A stretch of DNA of 64,000 bases from Tolypeutes matacus (GCA_026826555.1 JAKSZT010017954.1:4430642-4494641), one strand, 5' to 3'; shown: positions 11,705-23,084, counted from the stretch's first letter. Translations and numbers: made by a program. The notes: a model not told the origin generated them from the letters alone.

Positions 11705-11930
11705 GAGAGGCCTTTGAAGTCAGAAGGACCTGGTTTAACTCCAGACATTGCTTTTTTTTTTTTTTTTTTTTAAACCTGTGTGGCCTTTGAAAAGTGACTA
11801 GATCACTGAGCCTCAGTTTCCTTATCTGTACAATGGGGGATAATTATGCCATCCTCCCAGGACTTTTGAGAGAATTAGATGAGAGAATGCATATGATGTG
11901 CCCAACCCAGATCCAGCATGTGGCAGGCCC
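11705..11930 (+). mobile_element. MIR SINE interrupted by a T20 tract
   Basis: 'ctttgaagtcagaaggacc', 'ctgagcctcagtttcc', 'ttatctgtacaatggggg' and 'gagaattagatgagag' follow the sense MIR consensus. A run of 20 T at 11752-11771, ending in AAA, sits where the MIR should read through 'cactagctgtgtgacc'. Confidence 0.8.
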
Positions 11931-12529
11931 CCTTTTCTGACGTACTCAGCTAGGCTGTGAAATCTTGAAAGGCAGGGGTCTCCGCTCATGGCAAGTATAC
12001 AGTAAATGGTTGTTGTTGGACTCCATCCTTGGGCCAGCATTTTCCAGCACCTTGACCCATAAGAGATGCAGTTCTTGCTATTAGAAAAGAAAGCTTTCCT
12101 AGGGGGCCAGAGAAGGTCTCTCTTGGGAGAATAGATGCCAGGTTGCTCCCATCCAGCCCTCCTGCTTTGCAAGGATATGCTCATAAATTGGCAGATCCTG
12201 GTTCCACCTAATCCAAGAAGAAAATTCCGGGCTGGGGGTGGGGTGGGATATAACTTCCAAGGTCTGCCTTTTTGAGCTGCCTTCCTGCAATGCCTCCTGC
12301 TCCCTCCCTCTGCCTTTAGCAGCTCAGCCCTGCAGCTGACAGAACTGATTACAGGCTGTGAGTGATAATATAATTCAGTTCCCCTCAAGGAGAGATGCTA
12401 TCAGAGAGGCTTTTTTTAAGAGGGAAAAATATATATAATATACTGGTTGAAAAGGGCTATCTTTCTTCCTAGAAGAACAGTTATTAATCTCTTCCTAGTA
12501 CATTTTCATATCATCTTGGACATTTATTT

Positions 12530-12720
12530 CCAGGCCGTGATATTATAAAACCAGGCGTCTGTGTCAGTTTTGATGCGGTGTAACACGCTGAAACATGAAA
12601 AGGCGTAATTACCACTGCGGCCATTGGAATTGCTAACGAGATCCTGACATTTTCAAATCGGACCCATTTCTCAGTGATCCAGAAGTAAGCCCTGCAGCTG
12701 TGTGGGCTGCATGTCAATGA
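12530..12720. promoter_or_regulatory. Candidate conserved noncoding element (CpG-retaining)
   Basis: A repeat-free block contains many isolated CpGs in AT-rich context ('gccgtgatatt', 'gatgcggtgtaacacgctg', 'aaaggcgtaattac', 'ctaacgagatc', 'aaatcggaccc'). Neutral methylated DNA would normally have lost them. This suggests constraint, but alignment is needed. Confidence 0.3.
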
Positions 12721-12799
12721 GGCGGCTCCTGGCTCAGGGGGAAGGATGGAGGGGTTGGGGTGGGGATGCTTTATAGTCTTTGCACTGAGCAGCTTGTCC

Positions 12800-13015
12800 T
12801 GGCTCTCGCCTGTCCATATCCATCTGTCCTTCCTGACCACCTGTCCTGTGGACTGCAGGCTCCTGCATCAGACACAGGAACACACAGCCTCATATAGACT
12901 TTGTAACTGGCTCTCACAATTGTTTGGGCTCAAATCCCTGTAATGAATTCCTTATTATATTCATCTCCTGGTAGTTCTGATTCTCTGATCCAACCCTGAC
13001 TGATATTGGAGGTGA
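12800..13015 (+). mobile_element. Probable ERVL-type LTR 3' end
   Basis: 'aattccttattatattcatc', then 'tagttctgattctctgatcc' and 'aaccctgactgatattgg' resemble the 3' ends of old ERVL-class LTRs that finish 'ggttctgtttctctgg..aaccctgactaatac'. Family not assigned. Confidence 0.5.
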
Positions 13016-13346
13016 GAGGCAAAAAGAAAGTGAGAAAAGAAAATGATGATGAGAATAATGGCAGAAGAAAAGATTATGGAGCCAGTGGCCAGTGGGGTGT
13101 GGAACTACGGAAAGGCATGGGCAAATGGGAAAGGGCTGGGGGCGGGAGTAAAGGTGAGGAGCAGGAGCCCAGCTAGCTCCTGGAGGCAAAGGTAGAGTTT
13201 TAATGCAATGAGAAGCTGGGGGTCGCTATTTCTGAGGGGCTGAGAAATAAAGTTTGCCTTTGACCTGAGAAGGTCATGACGAGACTCATAGCTGGGGTTG
13301 AGGCTCCTCCCCCTGAGGAAACCCATTTCCTTCCCCACTTCCCAGG

Positions 13347-13530
13347 TCAGTGGTTCTCATCTCTGGCTGCAACACTAGAATTACTTGAGACCTTTAAAAA
13401 ATACTGATGCTCAGGTCCCTGCCAGGACAATGAAATCTGAACTTCTGCAGCATGCCCCGGGCGCTGGTTTTTGGAAGAAGTTCCCAAGTGATTTTTATGA
13501 GAACCCAGGGTTGAGAAGCACTGATCTAGT
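13347..13530 (+). mobile_element. MER5A-type hAT DNA transposon
   Basis: It begins 'cagtggttctcatctctgg' and ends 'ttgagaagcactgatc', giving the inverted hAT-Charlie termini. The interior has the MER5A pattern (an 'acttctgcagcatgcccc'-like middle and 'agtgatttttatgagaac'). Non-autonomous, full length, about 185 bp. Confidence 0.8.
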
Positions 13531-13559
13531 ATATTGGACACACCCTACAGTGCCCCCAA

Positions 13560-13700
13560 TGAGTCACACCTTTGTATGTGGAGGGCCCCTTGAGTGCAGG
13601 TGGAACCTGTGACTTGCTTCTAACCCATAGAATACAGCAAGAATGGTGGGTTGTCACTCCCTGGATTGGGTTACATTATTTGGCCAATGGGGGTGGGAAC
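13560..13700 (+). mobile_element. MLT1 LTR fragment
   Basis: 'cccttgagtgcaggtgg' followed by 'aacctgtgacttgcttctaa', 'cccatagaatacagcaag' and 'ggattgggttaca' match the 5' half of an MLT1 LTR. The 3' half is not seen. Confidence 0.6.
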
Positions 13701-14114
13701 TGGTGGGAAAATACCCCATCCTCCTGTCCTTCTAGGATAATTTGAGGAGCTTTCTGAATGTTTCTCTGAGTTGAAGTGGACTAGGGTTCGCCTTTCCTAG
13801 AGTGGTGACCTCACTGACTCACCCTTCATTAACTCTTCCTCCCTATGCCCCACCTGTCTGCTCTCCCTCCTGTCCTTCTTTCTCTCTTTCAAGTTTTAAC
13901 ATTATAAAAGTAGTTTAAACCCAGTAGAGAAAATTAGGAAAAGAAAGTAAAGAAATAAGTCCATGTTCACAATACACTCAACATTTTAATGACTTTTTTC
14001 CCCTGTACACATTTTTATGGGGTTGCAATTCTAATTCAGATAGCACACCATTACTTGTTTTTCCTATTTACACTGTATCATGTAACCTTCCATACTTTGA
14101 CACACTCTTCTTAT
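13701..14114. other. Unassigned; possibly an ancient LINE remnant
   Basis: AT-rich sequence at 13890-14090 ('gtacacatttttatgggg' and similar words) has the flavour of an old LINE 3' region, but no family can be named with confidence. Confidence 0.25.
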
Positions 14115-14230
14115 CCTCTGAGGTTGGCCAGGCCCTGTGCTAGGCACTGAAGATACCAAAGAGGACAAGATGGTGAGGCCCCCATACCTACGGAGCAACC
14201 AGGACAGTGAGGAAATGTACAAAATCAAAA
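14115..14230 (-). mobile_element. L2 LINE 3' fragment
   Basis: 'ccaggccctgtgctaggcac' followed by 'tgaagatac' is the antisense L2 3' end. Confidence 0.55.
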
Positions 14231-14599
14231 TACAGAGCCCTAAAATCCCACAAGAATTTGCATTGCCCGGGTTTTATCATTACCATTGCTGCAAAGTTCC
14301 AAAGCAGCATTCAACACCATTTCATATTTTGGGCCACATCCGGCCCATACTTCTTTTCTATTATATTTGCCAGCCTTTGAGTCATGAATGTTTTTCTTGA
14401 CCTCTCAAGTTGAGGCCTCAGTCATTTTCCACTTGTCTGTTTTATTTATTTATTTTATCATGATTGGCTTTAAAAAAAAAAATTATTCTGTCTTACTTTG
14501 ATGCTGTGTCTTTTGTCTTCCCTTGTTCACTGTTAATCCATTTATAATTATTGTTATGTGAGCCTAGGAAGAAAAATACAGAGTCATTCCTTAATAAGT

Positions 14600-15016
14600 T
14601 GTTGGTGATTGAATCATGTTCAGGTCTTAATCCATGTTCCTGTGGGTGTGAACCCGTTTGTAAAGAGGACCTTTGAAGAGCTTATTATTAGTGTGATGTA
14701 GACTCATTTATGAATAGGATGTTTGAAGATCCCATCTAGATGAGGCCAAATTGAATCAGGGTGGACCTTAATCTGTATGACTGGAGTCTTTATAGCCAGT
14801 CAGAAGAAGCCAGAAGTGGGGGGGGGGGTGGAGAGAGAGAGAGAGAAACACTATGTGACAGAGGATTGCTGGGACACTACAGACTCCAGGAGAAGGCAAG
14901 CTTTATAAGACCTTGACGCTGGACTTCTAGCTTCCAAAACCATGAGCCAATAAATTCCTGTTGTTTAAGCCAACCATAGTGTGGTATTGTCATAGCAGCC
15001 CTAGGCCACTAAGACA
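14600..15016 (+). mobile_element. Solo LTR, lineage-specific MaLR family (copy 1)
   Basis: Starts TG (14600), ends 'actaagaca' (15016). It contains the family words 'cctgtgggtgtgaacccg', 'gatgaggccaaattgaatc', 'tggagtctttatag', 'aaaaccatgagccaataaa' and 'gttgtttaagccaac'. A G-run plus (GA)n expansion lies at 14818-14846. It shares its plan with 21930-22412, 32660-33196, 55949-56410 and 58285-58986. ERVL-MaLR LTRs are non-coding and need partner enzymes to move. No clear target-site duplication is seen. Confidence 0.8.
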
Positions 15017-15059
15017 AATGCTTAGTCCTCTGTTGTTGGGCACTTCCATATCTAATGTG

Positions 15060-15880
15060 GGATGACCATCTTTCACACATGTTCTTGTTCTCTCCATTCA
15101 CTGCAGTCTCATCTTCACCACTGAAAATATCTTGCCATGGGCCCTGTACCTGTGACCTCTTTGTGGCTATATCCAATGGACGCTGATCAGTTTTTGTCTT
15201 TCTTGACCCATCTGTAACACTAAGGACCTTTTGCTTCTCAAAATATGTTTCCCTCTTGGCTTTTGCGACACATTCTCACCTAGTTCCTTTGAACTGCTCT
15301 TTCTCTTCTTTTCCATAAATCTCTCCTGAGCAGCTCCTTCACCTCAGTCTCCAGTCTTCCCACTGCACCTTCGCCTGGACAAGCACGTCTATTCCCATGA
15401 CTTTAACTGCCTTCTGCATGTTGATTATTGTCTACATTTTTGGTCTTGACCTGCAAGATTATGTAATGACATTGTTGTATATTTTTGGACCTATCTTTAA
15501 TGAGCTTGACTAAGCCAGATTCTGTTCTAAGCATTTTGCATGTACCATTAGATTTGAGCCTCATAAAATTCCTGTGAGGCAGGTACTGTTATTGTCATCG
15601 TTAGTTGAGGAAATTGTAGCCCTTTAGATGTCCCCACCTTAATAGCCCACAGTCATCAAGTCCTATCAGTCTGCCTCCTTGATCTCTCTTGAGTTTTTCC
15701 ACTTCTCTTTATCTCTTCTGCCCCTTCTGTGGGTTGGTCCCTAATCCCTCTCTCCCCAACAATTGTAGCATCTTCCTAAGTGACCTACAGCCTCAAAGCC
15801 TTGCCCTCGGCAGCGCTCCCCATTGCTGCCAGAGTGATCTTCCTAAAATAAAACACAATTATCTGGCTTAGGTCGAAGCC
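15060..15880 (+). mobile_element. L2 LINE fragments, split by a MIR
   Basis: The pieces 15060-15470 and 15640-15880 look like diverged L2 coding sequence. The second ends 'tgctgccagagtgatcttcc' followed by 'taaaataaaacac', as in the L2 segment reading 'gcagccagagtgatcttttt'. A MIR in reverse orientation lies between them (15495-15625). Confidence 0.5.
15495..15625 (-). mobile_element. MIR SINE fragment
   Basis: 'attctgttctaagcattttgc', limited here to 'ctgttctaagcattttgc', then 'gaggcaggtactgttattg' and 'gttgaggaaattgtag' match reverse MIR. Confidence 0.75.
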
Positions 15881-15899
15881 TGAGACAAAGACATTTCCC

Positions 15900-16880
15900 C
15901 TTGACTCCGGCCTCTCATCTCAACACAGCCGGGGGCACCCCCGGGAACACATTACCTGCTGCAGCTTAGCTGTGCCGTTGCCTACCAGCTGCCCTTTTTG
16001 GGCCTGTCTCTGAAACTAGGTGGATGCTCCTGCCCAGAGAATAAGGGGCCCCTCCCTATGCCAGCAACTTCTTCTGGCCGAGTCCACGATTCAGGCCTCT
16101 GAGCCCCCCTGGAGCAGCGCCCTCCTTCTAGGGTCTGGACAGGACTACTTTGGAATGATTGGCATTTAATTGGGATTAAAATCACCTATCTCTTCCCTCC
16201 CTTTCTCCTGTCAAGCAGCGAGCCTGGCTTTGAGGACAATGCTCCCTTGTCCAGGGATTCCACAGACTGGGCCAGTGCACACTGTTCACGCCCCTTGGAT
16301 GCCTGTTGATTAGCAAACCCCAAGCTCCTTGCCCAGGGTTTAGGGCATGGCAGTGGAGGCGGCCAAGGACTTGGCTGGCCGGCCATTAAATTTCAGGCAA
16401 GAAAGCCCAGAGGATAAGCAGGCCGGGCCCCAGACCTGACAGGAAAGTTCTGGAGAGCTGAAGGATTTCACAAAGGCATTCTTGGGTGTTATTAAAACAG
16501 CATGTTCCTTTGGAAGCAGAAGAGAGCAGCCACTGTTCCCCAGTGTTTGCTTGGAGGCCGACTGACCCGGGTGGTTTCTTTCCATTTTGGTCGACAGCCT
16601 GTGATGACAGCATTTCCAGCAACTGAGCCAGCCCAGGCTGGTTGTAAATCATGAGGAAGGAAAGAGTTTCAAATTTCTACCAAGACAGAGTCAGTAAATG
16701 TCTTCCAGAAACTTTAGGCTCTGAAACCTGTGGCCACATATTTTTCTCCACAGTCAACTAGGGTTAGGTAGAAAGCAAGAGGACCTGACAAAACCATCTT
16801 TTTATCTTTCTGAAGGTACTTTGTTATAAATATCAAAAGCCTTAAACATGTTCAAATCTTTTAACCCTTGACCTCTCCCA
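15900..16880. other. No recognisable feature
   Basis: Moderately GC-rich single-copy DNA. Several minus-strand open frames of 66-88 codons overlap without domain content. Confidence 0.4.
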
Positions 16881-16884
16881 GTAG

Positions 16885-17285
16885 TTTGTGTTAAAGAAAT
16901 CATTAGAAATGGACACCCAGGATTTATGCACAAACATGCTTGACACAGAGTTTTAGAATAGCAAAAACAAACAGCATGAAAACAACCTACATGTCCAATT
17001 ATAGAAGACTAACTGCTTAATATAGGTACACTCATGTTGGACTCTATTCCACCATTTAAAAAGCATTTTCCAGGAAATTTAAGAGACCTAGAAAAATGCT
17101 CATAATGCAATATTAATCAGATAAAGCAAATAAATATGAATAGAGAAAAACTTGAATCCTCTCTCTGGGAAATGGGACGATAAACAATTTTTTAATATTC
17201 TTCTTCATACTTTTATACATGTTCAAATGTTTTCAATACCATATGCTGTTATAATCAATAAAAAGTCATTTGAAAAGATATTAAA
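16885..17285 (+). mobile_element. Ancient LINE-like 3' region, family uncertain
   Basis: The order 'gaatagcaaaaacaaacagc', 'aacctacatgtccaattat', 'ccaccatttaaaaagc', 'aaaatgctcataatgc' and a terminal 'atcaataaaaagtcatttg' is typical of old L1-type 3' ends seen across mammals. I cannot name the subfamily. Confidence 0.45.
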
Positions 17286-17289
17286 AACC

Positions 17290-17685
17290 TCAACAGAGTC
17301 TGTCTTTTCCTGGCCTGGGGAGTAGGTGAAAACGCTTGGCCCTGTGGGTCAGATGAGGATTCTAATCCTATTGGGAAAGAAAAGACAAGAGGAGAGCAGG
17401 GCTATTGGGAACAAGGAGGTTCATGCTAATGGCCTTCACCCATGCAAGAAGCTTGAGACATTATGGCTGTCTTTGAACAGTTGAAATGGAGTCAGGGTTT
17501 GGGTTGTCCCACATGCCACATCAGAACTGTCCACACTGGACCAAACAAGCCTTTGCTAGTCCTTGCCCTTATACCTACCCAGGCAGAGACCTTGGCTCAT
17601 CCTCGACAGACTTCTCTGCCCCAGCCAATTAATTGACCTCCAACTGGGTCTTGTAAATTTCCAAAGAAATATGTTCTATAACTCC
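17290..17685. other. No recognisable feature
   Basis: Single-copy-looking sequence between two old LINE remnants. Confidence 0.4.
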
Positions 17686-17689
17686 ACTG

Positions 17690-18315
17690 CCCTATTTTGG
17701 GTGACCTCATTTCCTGACCAAGCTATTAAGAAGATTCCTAGCTTGCCCTCTTTCAATTTGAGCCTGTCATTGAAGCCTCTGAAATGCAAATCTGCGTCTA
17801 TTCTGCCGCTGCTTAAATCCTCATTGGCTCTCCATCGTCTTCAAGATCAATTCCAAATCTTAACTTGGTGTATAAGGTCTTTTTTGATGTAACCCACCTT
17901 GTTTCCCAGCTTCATATTTCCATCTTCTGCTCTAGCCACTTTAACCTGCTAACCCATCCCTGTAAGTGCCAGTCCTTTCATGGATCCACCATCTACTTTC
18001 TCCCATCCCTCATCCCTTCTTCACTCCTCTAGTGAGATCCTTTTCATCCCTCTGGAGTTGGATCACTGCCATTCTCCCTCCCCTGCCCTCACTAAGCAGA
18101 GCAATTTTCTACTTTCTCTAGGGTTTCTTAGAACTTTATAATGCTTCTTTTCTCATTTAACATTTGGCCTTGTTTTGGGAGGGCTCAGATGTATTCCGTT
18201 AGAACATAACTCCTTGAGGAAATGGCTGGTTCATCTTCTTTGCCTTCTGTAGTTTCCAGCATAGGGTCTGCACATGGTGGGTATTTATAAGTGTTTGTTG
18301 AATGGATGACTGAAG
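17690..18315 (+). mobile_element. L2 LINE fragment with 3' end
   Basis: Diverged L2 sequence runs from 'cctcattggctctccatcg' to the canonical 3' end: 'ttccagcatagggtctgc', 'acatggtgggtatttataa' and 'gtgtttgttgaatgg'. Over 600 bp of L2 remains. Confidence 0.7.
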
Positions 18316-18444
18316 TTAATGAGAGCTGGGTTGTGCCTCACCATAAAGAAGAATCTCCCAACCCAAGCTAGGATAGTATTTAATTTCCAGCACCAACTCA
18401 CATCAATTGAGTTAAGGTTGCTTCTCAGTTAAGGGGGAAGAGTT

Positions 18445-18945
18445 AGGATGTATCAGTTATTTATTACTGTACAACAAATCACCCCCAAATTTAGAAGACT
18501 AAGACAATGATAATTATCTATTTTGCCCAAGAATTTGAAATCTGAGCCGGGCTTGCTGGAGATGACTTATATCTATATATCTTAGCACCAGCTGGGGTGC
18601 ACCAGGAGCTGGAGGGTCTCCACTTCCAAGATGGTGCACTCACACAGCTGGTGTCACTGTCAGCTGGGAGCTCAGCTGGTGCTGTCAGCCAGAGGCCTCG
18701 GTTCCTCTCCACATGGGCCTGTCCTGGGGCTTCTTGAGCTTCCTTGCAGGTAATGGTTGGGTTCCAAGAGTGAATGTTTCAAGAGACGCAGGTGGGAGCT
18801 GCTTCTGCTGCATTCTACTGATCAAACAAGTCACTAAAGCCAGCCCAGATTCAAGGGGAGTGGGATTAGGCTCCAACCTCTTAGTGGGAGGAGTAGCAAA
18901 GAATTTTCCCTAGGCATAGAAGAGGATGGAGAAGGCACAAATAAT
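18445..18945 (-). mobile_element. MLT1-class LTR
   Basis: 'cagttatttattactgtac' and 'aacaaatcacccccaaa' are the reverse of an MLT1 3' end. 'cacttccaagatggtgcactc', limited to 'cacttccaagatggtgc', then 'ccagcccagattcaagggg' and 'cttagtgggaggagtagc' follow in the MLT1 order. Confidence 0.75.
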
Positions 18946-19258
18946 GGCCTATTTTCCAACTTTATTCTAACCAACAGAAGTGATCCCACATATGATGTCA
19001 TGGGTATTCTTGGAATTGAGAACTATTAAAGCCCAAGAGCCCGGTTACTAGATCTGACAATTGGAATGCGTTCTCTGGGGAGGTAGTCAGCTCCTCACCA
19101 GGGGACGTGTTCAAACATGCTCTGGCAACCATTTTGTAGAAGACAGTCAAGCTTCAAATAAGTAATGGGATTGGATTAAAGTGAAGGAAATATAATTAGT
19201 CATATTTTAATTTCATGTGATCAGCTATTGTTATTCTGGTGTTTTCCTATAGCCTAGT

Positions 19259-19763
19259 TGCTACAGTTTGAAGCTGGGTAGACCCCAGAAAATCCCATTT
19301 TTAAAGCTAGTCTATTCTTGTGCAAGTAAACCTATTGTTGTGGGACCTTTGATTAAATTACTTCAGCTAAAGGCCTTTAATTGACTGCAGGACCCAGGTT
19401 GGGTCTTAATCCTTTTACTTTATAAATGGAGGAACAGAAACAGAAGAAAGCTGCAGAGAAGGAGAGGAACCCAGAAGCTGAAAGAGAAGTTCCCAGGAGC
19501 CCAGGAAGCCACTTTAGCCAGGAGTTGAAGCAATGAGGTCCAGAGGAGAGGGGAGAGACAAGGAAAGGGGAGAGACAAGAAGATGCTGCCACGTGCCTGA
19601 TGGTCCACAGTTGCAGCTTGGTGAGAAATCATCTCTGATGAAGCCTTGATTTGGACACTTTCACAGCCTCAGAACTGTAAGCTTTTAACCTAATAAATTC
19701 CCATTGTAAAAGCCAACCCATTTCTGGTATGTTGCTCCCAGCAACTTTTAGCAAACTTAAACA
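19259..19763 (+). mobile_element. Solo LTR with perfect 5-bp target-site duplication
   Basis: The element starts TGCTACAG (19259) and ends TTAAACA (19763). It is bounded by the 5-bp duplication ctagt at 19254-19258 and 19764-19768. 'cctaataaattcccattgt' followed by 'aaaagccaaccc' near the 3' end is MaLR-like. I see no internal viral sequence, so it is a recombined solo LTR. It differs from the commoner LTR family in this window. Confidence 0.85.
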
Positions 19764-19812
19764 CTAGTGTTTCCAGCTCTAATCATTAGGCTCTGGGATT
19801 AACCAAGACTGG

Positions 19813-19841
19813 GTGATGATGATGATGATGATGATGATGAT
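19813..19841. repeat. (TGA)n trinucleotide repeat
   Basis: About nine tandem TGA units. A (TA)n run follows at about 19890-19908. Confidence 0.9.
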
Positions 19842-19844
19842 AAC

Positions 19845-20035
19845 ACATATATACTGTTTTACTATTTGCAGGTACTATTCTATGCACTTTATATATATAT
19901 ATATATATTTAATCCTCATAATGACCCTATCAATTAGGAGTTGTTATTACGTCCATTTTACAGATTAAGAACCTAGGCCAAGTGAGGTTATGTAACTGAC
20001 CCAAAGCTACTCAGCTAGTAGATGGTGGAGCTTGA
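19845..20035 (-). mobile_element. MIR SINE
   Basis: 'atttaatcctcataatgacc', 'ttacgtccattttacag' and 'gctactcagctagtagatgg' follow reverse MIR. The TA-repeat lies inside it. Confidence 0.8.
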
Positions 20036-20126
20036 GGACCATCTGGGGGTGTGCTGAGAAGTCTTCCTGTCCAGGAGAAGATGTTGCCCCTATGGTCCTC
20101 ATTTTCATCCCCCCCCCTGCCCCCCG

Positions 20127-20744
20127 TGATAGGCTGAATAATGGCCCCCCAAAAGATGCTCACATCCTAATCTCTGGAATCTGTAAATGGTACCTTCTTT
20201 GGTCTAAAAAGGACTTTGTAGATGTGGATAATGACCTTGAGATGAAGAGATGCTCATGGATTATCCCAGGGGGCCCCAAGTACAACCATATATGCCCTTA
20301 TAAGAAGGAGGCAGAGGGAGATTTGACGCAGAAGAGAAGAGGGCCATGTGACGGAAGCAGAGGGAAGTAGAATCACAGAGAGAAGATGCTATGCCATTGG
20401 CCTTGGAGATGGAGGAAGGGACAGGAGCCAAGGAACACTGGCAGCCACCAAGGAAACAGATTCTACCCTACTTCCTCTACAGTCTCTGGAGAGAGTGTGG
20501 CATGCTGACATCTTGATTTTATCTCTGTAAGACTCATTTTATTCTGGCTTCCAGAACTATAACAGAACACATTTCTGATTTTTCTTTTTTTTTAGGAGGG
20601 ACCAGGGATTGAAATTGAACCCAGTACCTCTTACATGGGAAGCCGATGCTCAGCCCCTGAGCTACAACCACTCCCCGCATTTCTGATGTTTTAAGCCATG
20701 AAGTTTGTGGTCATTTGTTACAGCAGCAGTTGGACACTAATACA
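20127..20744 (+). mobile_element. MaLR LTR (MST/MLT1-like), split by a SINE
   Basis: Starts 'tgataggctgaataatggc' and ends 'cactaataca'. Internal words are 'cctaatctctggaatctg', 'ggactttgtagatgtgg' and 'gccatgtgacggaagc'. A short SINE (20580-20677) interrupts it near the 3' end. Confidence 0.75.
20580..20677 (-). mobile_element. Short DAS-type SINE inside an LTR
   Basis: An antisense tRNA-derived SINE of about 98 bp has a T-rich start (tail) and ends 'gagctacaaccactccccg'. The duplication catttctgat is perfect at 20570-20579 and 20678-20687. Its tRNA region is more diverged than in the other copies. Confidence 0.9.
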
Positions 20745-20906
20745 CTCTCCCATGGTTTTGCTTGTCTCTCTCTCTGTGGGGTCCCTGCCAAGCATGTATC
20801 TGGTCTTCTGAATTCAGAGGTCCTAGGGACTGGCTGGGTGTGGCAAGAGTTTTGAGGCATCCCTGAGGAACCTTCCATTAAAACAGCTGTTTTCACTTTT
20901 ATATAC

Positions 20907-21334
20907 TCTATTAGTTTCCTAGGGTTACTGTACCACAAACCTGATCTTAGAAAAACAGAAATTTATTCTCTCCTGGTCTAGAAGTCCAGAATCAAGGCGT
21001 CATCAGGACCATGCTTCCTCCAAAGGCTCTAGGGAAGAATTCTTCCTTGGCTCTTCTAGCTTCTAGAAGTGGCAAGCAGTCCTTGGCATTCCTTGGCTTG
21101 TGGCAGCATAACTCCAATCTCTGCCTCCATCTTCACATGGCCTTCTTTACTCTGTATTTGTGTATCTCTCTTCTTAGAAGGACACACTCATATTGGATTT
21201 AGGGCCCACCCTAATCCAGTATGACCTTATCTTAACTTGATTACATTCACAAACACCCTATTTCCAAATAAGGTCACATTCACAGATTCTGGGTAGACAT
21301 GGATTTTTGGGAGGATGCGACACAACCCAGTACA
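20907..21334 (-). mobile_element. MaLR LTR (MST/MLT1-like), antisense
   Basis: Starts 'attagtttcctagggttac', has 'acagaaatttattctctcc', 'cttcacatggccttc' and 'ccaaataaggtcacattcac', and ends near 'acccagtaca'. It faces the LTR at 20127-20744, so the two form a diverged inverted pair about 160 bp apart. Confidence 0.75.
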
Positions 21335-21479
21335 CATGCCTAGCTTTCTACCCAAGCATCGACATGGTTGACTGTACAAAGACCAAGGAATTTGCCACCA
21401 GAGGGAGTGTTCATGTTAAGGTCTTGTCCCATGTATCAGCCTGAAACCCTGAAGCCCCAATGTCAGCTTGAAGCAACAG

Positions 21480-21900
21480 AGTTTTTGGTACTTTATTGAG
21501 GTTTCATTTGCACACTGTCAAGTGCACTCATTTAAAGTGTACCGTTTGATGAATTTTTGCATATGTATGAACTTGTGTAACCACAGCCCTAATCAAGCTA
21601 TAGAACATTTCCATTAGCCCCAAAGAGTCCCTCTTGCTCCATCCTGGCCCCAGGCAACCACTTTCTGGTTTCTTTTGCATGTTCTAGAATATCACATAAA
21701 CGGCATCACGTGGTGTGGTCCTTTATGTCTGGTTTCTTTAGTGAAGCATAATGATTTGGAGCTTCTTCTGTCCCGTGGAGTCTATCAATCGTTTATTCCT
21801 TCTTGTTGCTGAGTAGTGTTCCAGTGTATAGATGCACCAGTTTTTGTGTCCTTTCACTTGTTGATGGGCATTTGTTTTGGAAACAACAGATTTTGAAGAG
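21480..21900 (-). mobile_element. L1 (L1M-type) 3' fragment
   Basis: 'catttaaagtgtaccgtttg', 'gtgtaaccacagccctaatc', 'gaatatcacataaacggc' and 'gttgatgggcatttg' match reverse ancient L1M 3' ends ('tttaaagtgtacaattcag' and onward). Confidence 0.75.
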
Positions 21901-21929
21901 GCATGCAGAGGGTAAAGATGGTAGGTCAT

Positions 21930-22412
21930 TGTTTTAGTTTCCTTGGCTGCTCAAACAAATACCATGCAATAGGTTAGCTTACACTATGGGAATTGAATGG
22001 CTTATGGTTTTGAGGCCAGGAGAAGTCCAAATCAAGTTCAAATCAAGGTATCATCAAGGCAATGTTTTCCTCCCAAAGACTGACATTCTGGGGCTGTCTG
22101 CTGGTAATCTTTGGTCCTGGGCATCTCTGTCACATGACAGTGCACATGGCAGCCTCTCCTGTCCTCACCCTTCCCTTGTGTGTTCTGTTGACCTTCAGAT
22201 TCTTGCTTCCTGTGGCTTTCACCTTGTCTCTATTTCATTCTGTTTATAAAGGACTCCAATAATAGGATCAGGACCCATCCTGATTGAGGTGGGCCACACC
22301 TTAACTGAAGTAACCTCATCAAAATGTCCTACTTACAATGGGTTCACACCCACAGGAATGGATTAAGTTTAAGAACATGTTTTATTGGGGTACATAACTC
22401 CAAATCACCACA
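21930..22412 (-). mobile_element. Solo LTR, lineage-specific MaLR family (copy 2)
   Basis: Spans TG (21930) to 'accaca' (22412). Near-duplicated flanks are gtcat (21925-21929) and gccat (22413-22417). Reverse-complement family words are 'gtgggtgtgaacccattgt', 'cttcagttaaggtgtggcc' and 'ttggagtcctttataaac'. It is closely related to 55949-56410. Confidence 0.85.
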
Positions 22413-22417
22413 GCCAT

Positions 22418-23080
22418 AGAGTAAATAGAAAAGGACTTGTGAGAGTCTGCTCTGAGCCAGAACAAGCTACCTTGGAAGGCAGTGAGTACCCCATCCTAAG
22501 AGGTGGGAAATGACTAGCAGGATCATTATAAAAGAAAATCCAATTTTTTAATGAGGCTGTGATCCTTTGAAATCCTTTCTGAGCAGAGGGAAGGCATATA
22601 ACTACTCCAGGTACTGATCCTGGACCATAATTAGGAACCCCTCCCATTCCTCTTCTGCACAGACTAATACCCTTTGCTGGGCCTGGAGCATAGTTGTAAA
22701 GTAACCAAAGCTTTCACTGTTCCCTAAGAAGTAAGACCATTTAATGACCTTGTCTTTTTGTTCATGTGCAGTTCTCCTTGCCCAGCAGGTGATTCTTACT
22801 CTTCCTCCTGCTCCTTCAAGGCATTCTCTAACTCTTCCCAACAAAACTAGGAGCCCTAAAGACAGGGACCACTCTTATTATGCATCAGATCCCTATTTCC
22901 TGGCACAGTATAGGAAATTTATCTATGATTTTGAATGAATGAGGCTACTGTGCCACAATTTAGATAGAATTTTACTGCTATCAGAAACCTCCACATAGAG
23001 CCAGCCATCTCTCTTAGGAGAAGATAACATTGTTGCTTTTTATCTCAATTCAATCTGCCTTCCTTAAGCAAAGGCTAATT
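22418..23080. other. No recognisable feature
   Basis: Single-copy-looking sequence between an LTR and an L1 tail. Confidence 0.4.
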
Positions 23081-23084
23081 AAAA

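Noticed and set aside
11822..12388. 188-codon open frame on the - strand
   Set aside because: It begins inside a CpG-poor single-copy block and ends within a MIR. The translation has no recognisable protein family.
19259..19763. Possible endogenous retrovirus with coding regions
   Set aside because: Only a single LTR with a 5-bp duplication is present. No internal gag, pol or env sequence is found here or near the other LTRs.
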